This document shows, in pieces, positions 60,704 to 64,000 of a stretch of 64,000 nt of DNA (its first letter is position 1; each line of letters starts with the position of its first letter). The DNA comes from GCA-002733465 sp039969155 (GTDB taxonomy: Bacteria > Pseudomonadota > Gammaproteobacteria > Enterobacterales > Kangiellaceae), in the NCBI GenBank assembly GCA_039969155.1, contig JBDVOJ010000116.1:16726-80725 (forward strand), given 5' to 3'. The translations under genes and the position numbers were made by a program. The notes beneath the pieces are model-generated. The model was given only the letters and a program-made list of their open reading frames with translations, was not told where the DNA came from and did no database searches.

Positions 60704-60919
60704 TTAGTACAAACGCTTACGCTTGATTGAATCGCGAGAAACTTGCTTAAGGTGGCGCTTAACAGCAGCCGCTTTCTTACGCTTGCGTACAGAAGTTGGC
60801 TTTTCATAGTGCTCACGTTGTCTTACTTCAGCAAGAATTCCTGCTTTTTCGCAAGAGCGCTTGAAGCGACGAAGAGCAATATCAAATGGTTCGTTATCTT
60901 TAACTTTCACTGCTGGCAT
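60704..60919 (-). CDS. rpsU: 30S ribosomal protein S21
   Basis: A 71-residue basic ribosomal protein. MPAVKVKDNEPFDIALRRFKRSCEKAGILAEVRQREHYEKPTSVRKRKKAAAVKRHLK-type sequence is near-identical in gammaproteobacteria, and the length is the family standard. S21 helps initiation by supporting mRNA base pairing on the 30S platform. It is the first gene of the operon leading to yqeY, dnaG and rpoD, with a strong promoter about 95-120 bases upstream. Confidence 0.98.
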   Translation of the reverse strand: MPAVKVKDNEPFDIALRRFKRSCEKAGILAEVRQREHYEKPTSVRKRKKAAAVKRHLKQVSRDSIKRKRLY

Positions 60920-61013
60920 TGAAATTATCCTAGCTAATTTATTTGGGGATCCCTAATTGGAGCCCTGTTTTCAAAATACGGTTAAAATTTCGTCACTATT
61001 GACGAGGGCGCAG

Positions 61014-61042
61014 ATTCTACAGTTTTTTATTAGTGGATGCAA
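61014..61042 (-). promoter_or_regulatory. Sigma-70 promoter of the rpsU operon
   Basis: On the minus strand: TTGCAT, optimal 17-base spacer, TAGAAT. Each hexamer differs from consensus by one or two bases. The transcript would start near 61007 and run about 90 bases to rpsU. Confidence 0.72.
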
Positions 61043-61176
61043 AGAAAAATAGAGGGTTATTTTGATTAAATTAGTTGCGACGAAGGTTGCGCTGTTACAA
61101 ACTGCAGATTAGAGTATCGGCAAGCTTTATGATCAAGATAATTTTAGCAAGTAATCTCGGGGCTTGAAAGACTCAT

Positions 61177-61209
61177 ATTGAATCAAACTCGATTGGTGTT
61201 CGATTCAAT
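61177..61209. repeat. 12-bp inverted repeat upstream of tsaD
   Basis: ATTGAATCAAAC (61177-61188) and GTTCGATTCAAT (61198-61209) pair with one mismatch around a 9-base loop, about 95 bases before tsaD. It may be an operator or an mRNA hairpin; no known regulator motif fits. Confidence 0.45.
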
Positions 61210-61304
61210 AAACTTAATAATAACAAATAGATAGCTTAGGTTTGCTGAGTTTTTAACCAAATATCTGCCACCCGCGATAAAACAATTAATCGGTAAATAA
61301 TTAA

Positions 61305-62339
61305 ATGACCAAAATACTTGGTATTGAAACTTCCTGCGATGAGACAGGTATCGCAATTTATGATGAAGAGTTGGGTATTACAGCCCATCAGCTATATTCT
61401 CAAGTTGAGATGCATGGAGAGTATGGTGGAGTCGTCCCCGAGCTGGCTTCTAGAGATCATGTTCGTAAGATAATTCCATTGGTCGATGCCACTTTGCAAG
61501 AGGCCGGTATTCAGCCAAATCAGCTATCAGCAATCGCTTACACTCAAGGCCCGGGTTTGATCGGCGCATTATTGGTAGGAGCGACTGTTGGCCAGTCCTT
61601 AGCGTATGCTTGGAATTTACCGTCAATAGGTATTCATCATCTTGAAGGACACCTTCTGGCGCCGATGCTTGAAGAAGATAAACCTGGTTATCCTTTCCTA
61701 GCGCTATTAGTTTCAGGTGGGCATACATTACTGGTTGATGTGGCTGGTTTAGGAGAATATCAAATAATTGGCGAGTCGATTGATGATGCAGCCGGCGAGG
61801 CTTTTGATAAAACCGCGAAAATCATGGGGTTAGATTATCCAGGCGGCCCAATTCTAGCGAAACTCGCTGAACATGGAGCTGATATTGGGATGCGATTTCC
61901 GCGACCTATGACCGATCGGCCTGGACTCGATTTTAGCTTTAGTGGTTTGAAAACCTTTGCAGCCAATAAGATTGCAGCGAGCGACGATAGTCATGAAAGT
62001 AAAGCGAATATTGCCAGAGCATTTCAAGAGGCCGTTGTGGATACTTTGGCGATAAAATGCAAACGAGCGATAAAACAAACTGGTCGAAAATCTCTGGTAG
62101 TTGCTGGAGGAGTGAGTGCTAACATTTCTCTAAGAGCTAAACTTGCAGAATTAATGCAACAGTGTAATGGCCAAGTGTATTACCCACGAACGGAATACTG
62201 CACCGACAATGGTGCGATGATCGCTTATGCTGGATATTGTCACTTTGTTCAAGGTGATGACCGGACGTCGCCAGCTTATCCGATTAAAGTTCACCCGAGA
62301 TGGCCTTTATCGGAAGCGCCTAGCATTCAAAAAGCGTAG
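61305..62339 (+). CDS. tsaD: tRNA N6-threonylcarbamoyladenosine synthase subunit TsaD
   Basis: A 344-residue ASKHA-fold enzyme that transfers threonylcarbamoyl to A37 of tRNAs reading ANN codons, with TsaB and TsaE. Motifs: GIETSCDETGIAIYD, VPELASRDHV, the metal-binding HHLEGH (His112 and His116), LVSGGHTLL, AGEAFDKTAKIMGLDYPGGP and VAGGVSAN. Its place opposite rpsU is conserved in many gammaproteobacteria. It is convergent with plsY. Confidence 0.97.
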   Translation: MTKILGIETSCDETGIAIYDEELGITAHQLYSQVEMHGEYGGVVPELASRDHVRKIIPLVDATLQEAGIQPNQLSAIAYTQGPGLIGALLVGATVGQSLAYAWNLPSIGIHHLEGHLLAPMLEEDKPGYPFLALLVSGGHTLLVDVAGLGEYQIIGESIDDAAGEAFDKTAKIMGLDYPGGPILAKLAEHGADIGMRFPRPMTDRPGLDFSFSGLKTFAANKIAASDDSHESKANIARAFQEAVVDTLAIKCKRAIKQTGRKSLVVAGGVSANISLRAKLAELMQQCNGQVYYPRTEYCTDNGAMIAYAGYCHFVQGDDRTSPAYPIKVHPRWPLSEAPSIQKA

Positions 62340-62367
62340 CCAAATCAGGAGCTATCCAATTGTAGCT

Positions 62368-62955
62368 CTACTGGTTGCCTATGAGGGGCTCAGTGCCACT
62401 GACCAAATTGGCAATATTGCGATGATGTCTTAGCAGAACAACCGCTGAAAGTGCAGATAGCGGAATAAATAACTCGGGTTTGAAGTGATATCCATAAAAA
62501 GGAATGATCAGACTTGTTAACAACGAGGCGACAGACGAGCGACCAAAGGTATAGGCCGAAAGTAACCAGCTGCCAACAACTAAAATTGCGAAGGGGGTAA
62601 TGACCAGACCTACCACAGTCATCATACTTGCAACCCCTTTACCGCCTCTAAAGGAAAAATAGATAGGAAAGCAGTGACCGATGACTGCCATGACGCCGAC
62701 CCATAGGCTCGCCTCGCGACCATAATCAAGTTTATACACTAACAACATGGGAAGCGCTGTTTTTAGGAAATCTCCGAGCAAGGTTAAAAAACCTACCCAT
62801 CGTCCTCCAATTCGATGGACGTTAGTTGCACCTGCATTTTTCGAACCTTGGGTTCGAGGATCAGGAAGTCCCATAAGCCGACAGACTATTATTGCTGAAG
62901 AGATTGAGCCCGCAAGGTATCCGGCAACGAGACTAAACCCAAAGATTAGGTCCAT
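62368..62955 (-). CDS. plsY: Glycerol-3-phosphate acyltransferase PlsY
   Basis: A 195-residue inner-membrane enzyme that uses acyl-phosphate to make lysophosphatidic acid. It has about five to seven membrane helices and the three conserved cytoplasmic motifs: GSISSAIIVCRLMGLPDPRTQGSKNAGATNVHR, GHCFPIYFSFRGGKGVAS and LRHHRNIANLVSGTE. Length is typical. It lies between tsaD (convergent) and folB (divergent), the usual arrangement. Confidence 0.96.
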   Translation of the reverse strand: MDLIFGFSLVAGYLAGSISSAIIVCRLMGLPDPRTQGSKNAGATNVHRIGGRWVGFLTLLGDFLKTALPMLLVYKLDYGREASLWVGVMAVIGHCFPIYFSFRGGKGVASMMTVVGLVITPFAILVVGSWLLSAYTFGRSSVASLLTSLIIPFYGYHFKPELFIPLSALSAVVLLRHHRNIANLVSGTEPLIGNQ

Positions 62956-63071
62956 GAGATAGAATTCTGTTTACTATGAACAAGCTTCTATTGTAAATCA
63001 TTGATGATGCAAATAGTATTAGCAAATTACATGATGTTTAAGACAAATAGAATCAAAAGGTTTAAGCGAAA

Positions 63072-63428
63072 ATGGATATTGTTTTTATTCGGGATTTGGA
63101 AGTAAAGACTGTTATTGGTGTATTCGATTGGGAACGCAAAATACGTCAACGCCTGATTTTCAATATAGAGCTAGGCACTGATATTAGTTCCTCAGCGGAA
63201 ACCGATTCATTAGATGATACCTTGGACTATAAGGCTATTTCACACGCGATTGAAGAGCTTGCTGAGGCGAGTAGTTATCAACTGGTAGAAGCATTAGTTG
63301 AAGATGTCGCACAAATGGTGATGAAGGACTTCGGCGTGCGTTGGCTGTCGATTACTTTGGACAAACCTGGTGCGGTGAGTTGTGCGCGAAGCGTTGGTGT
63401 TCGTATAGAGCGAGGCGAAAAGTGGTAG
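63072..63428 (+). CDS. folB: Dihydroneopterin aldolase
   Basis: A 118-residue tunnel-fold enzyme that cleaves dihydroneopterin to hydroxymethyldihydropterin and glycolaldehyde. DIVFIRDLEVKTVIGVFDWERKIRQ at the N-terminus, LDYKAISHAIEELAEASSYQLVEALVEDVA with the catalytic glutamate, and TLDKPGAVSCARSVGVRIER with the lysine are family motifs. It overlaps the second folK by 7 bases, so aldolase and pyrophosphokinase, consecutive enzymes, are translated together. Confidence 0.96.
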   Translation: MDIVFIRDLEVKTVIGVFDWERKIRQRLIFNIELGTDISSSAETDSLDDTLDYKAISHAIEELAEASSYQLVEALVEDVAQMVMKDFGVRWLSITLDKPGAVSCARSVGVRIERGEKW

Positions 63429-63913
63429 ACGTTTATATTGGTATCGGTAGCAATATTGAACCTTCTAAAAATGTCCAACAGGCTATGACCTTATTGGCAA
63501 GGTCTTTTCCAGCGATCTCTTTTTCTAGAATTTTTGAAAGTGCATCGGTCGGATTTGATGGTAATAACTTTTTAAACCTTGTCGCCAAGTTTGATACTCA
63601 ACAATCCATCGACCAAGTTGTCGATGTTCTAAAACAAATAGAGCATAAGATGGGACGAATTCGAGGTAGCAAGAAGTTCTGTGATCGGCGAATTGATATC
63701 GATGTATTATTGTATGGCGACCAAATAATGAGTGCTCCCGTCGAAGTTCCACGTGGCGAGATTTTAGAGAACGCTTATGTTCTTTGGCCGCTTGCCGAGC
63801 TAGCACCTGATTTGTTTCATCCCGGAAGTGACAAGAACTATCATCAACTATGGCAAGCTTTCGATAAAAACTCGCAACAGCTGACACCAGTTGAGTTAGA
63901 CTCACACCGTTAA
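63422..63913 (+). CDS. HPPK family pyrophosphokinase (second folK copy)
   Basis: A 163-residue homologue of FolK. I start at GTG 63422, with GAGG 7 bases upstream, giving MVDVYIGIGSNIEPSKN; longer starts would overlap folB heavily with non-family sequence. The arginines and the metal-binding D-x-D remain in GRIRGSKKFCDRRIDIDVLLYGD. The loop tryptophan conserved in the copy at 7275-7757 (ERWGPR) is replaced by Phe-Cys-Asp (KKFCDR). It is probably an active or specialised pterin pyrophosphokinase acting with FolB. Its tail overlaps the converging reductase gene by 4 bases. Confidence 0.87.
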   Translation: MVDVYIGIGSNIEPSKNVQQAMTLLARSFPAISFSRIFESASVGFDGNNFLNLVAKFDTQQSIDQVVDVLKQIEHKMGRIRGSKKFCDRRIDIDVLLYGDQIMSAPVEVPRGEILENAYVLWPLAELAPDLFHPGSDKNYHQLWQAFDKNSQQLTPVELDSHR

Positions 63914-64000
63914 ATATAGAGCTGTCGGCCCCCATCAACAGCGATAGTAACTCCGGTAATATAGCTCGCGTCGATTAGCAAAAACGCCACTGCGGCTGCT
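63910..64000 (-). CDS. SDR-family reductase, C-terminal fragment (FolM-like)
   Basis: The last 29 codons plus stop of a minus-strand gene running off the right edge. The tail AFLLIDASYITGVTIAVDGGRQL is the C-terminal strand-turn (TG..I.VDGG) of short-chain dehydrogenases. Beside folB and folK the best candidate is a FolM/pteridine reductase type enzyme reducing dihydrofolate or dihydromonapterin, but the fragment alone shows only the SDR fold. Confidence 0.7.
   Translation of the reverse strand, partial: AAAVAFLLIDASYITGVTIAVDGGRQLYI

Larger units (their letters stand above)
60920..61304. other. Divergent rpsU / tsaD intergenic region
   Basis: 385 bases. On the minus side is the rpsU promoter (61014-61042) and a leader hairpin CGTCA/TGACG at 60991-61004. 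Towards tsaD lies a 12-bp imperfect inverted repeat (61177-61209). No small gene or LexA box is seen. tsaD itself has no obvious ribosome site. Confidence 0.55.

Noticed and set aside
60920..61304. LexA box near the rpsU promoter
   Set aside because: No CTGT-N8-ACAG match; the only palindromes are the leader hairpin and the repeat at 61177.
1..64000. CRISPR arrays, tRNA or rRNA genes
   Set aside because: No regularly spaced repeats and no cloverleaf or rRNA-like sequence were noticed in any intergenic region.

Overview
The window is a chromosomal segment of a gammaproteobacterium. By eye it is moderately AT-rich (GC around 40%, not computed). Diagnostic gene orders are rpsU-yqeY-dnaG-rpoD, lptD-surA-pdxA-rsmA, miaB-phoH-ybeY, a 14-gene nuo operon with separate nuoC and nuoD, and the tail of an aryl-polyene-type pigment cluster. 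I infer a marine, respiratory, Kangiella/Aliikangiella-like bacterium, but the sequence alone does not settle the genus. I see no insertion sequence, phage gene, CRISPR array, rRNA or tRNA.

Region 1 (2-3062, + strand) is the 3' end of an aryl polyene cluster: a truncated ketosynthase, an ApeP-like dehydratase, an ApeQ-like ketoreductase, an ApeR-like ketosynthase and a small exported protein. Convergent to it are two lipoprotein genes (3364-4769) and then a tight seven-gene minus-strand operon, ribA-pepB-pcnB-folK-dNK-panB-panC (4901-11257). This joins riboflavin, folate and pantothenate synthesis with peptide turnover, RNA polyadenylation and deoxynucleoside salvage.

Region 2 (11410-27959) holds an S41-like lipoprotein, a small unknown gene, and miaB-phoH-ybeY. 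The usual continuation, corC-lnt, is displaced about 9 kb downstream. In between lie a fructosamine-kinase-like gene, a divergent bacteriohemerythrin / DksA-like+YdcH pair, a hemolysin-III-type membrane protein, a hybrid sensor kinase and two TPR proteins, one of them a sulfotransferase. The hemerythrin/DksA divergon carries two FNR-type palindromes, each placed almost identically relative to a TATTCT -10 element. This is the most interesting regulatory signal in the window.

Region 3 (27960-47413) has a 999-residue TonB-dependent receptor, three consecutive hairpins, an FNR-like box, and nuoA-N followed by a co-directional MscS-type channel gene.

Region 4 (47476-64000) has DAHP synthase, the outer-membrane biogenesis operon lptD-surA-pdxA-rsmA, a His-rich lipoprotein, and a PuuD-like membrane protein lacking its cytochrome domain. 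It continues with the macromolecular synthesis operon (rpsU, yqeY, dnaG, rpoD) with two good sigma-70 promoters, tsaD, plsY, and a second pterin cluster (folB, a second folK, and the end of a FolM-like reductase on the opposite strand).

Most of the window is housekeeping. The less ordinary points are the FNR-like divergon, two genes whose best start appears to be ATT, the duplicated folK, the interrupted ybeY-corC operon, the short ORF coupled to nuoJ, and the cytochrome-less PuuD-like protein.
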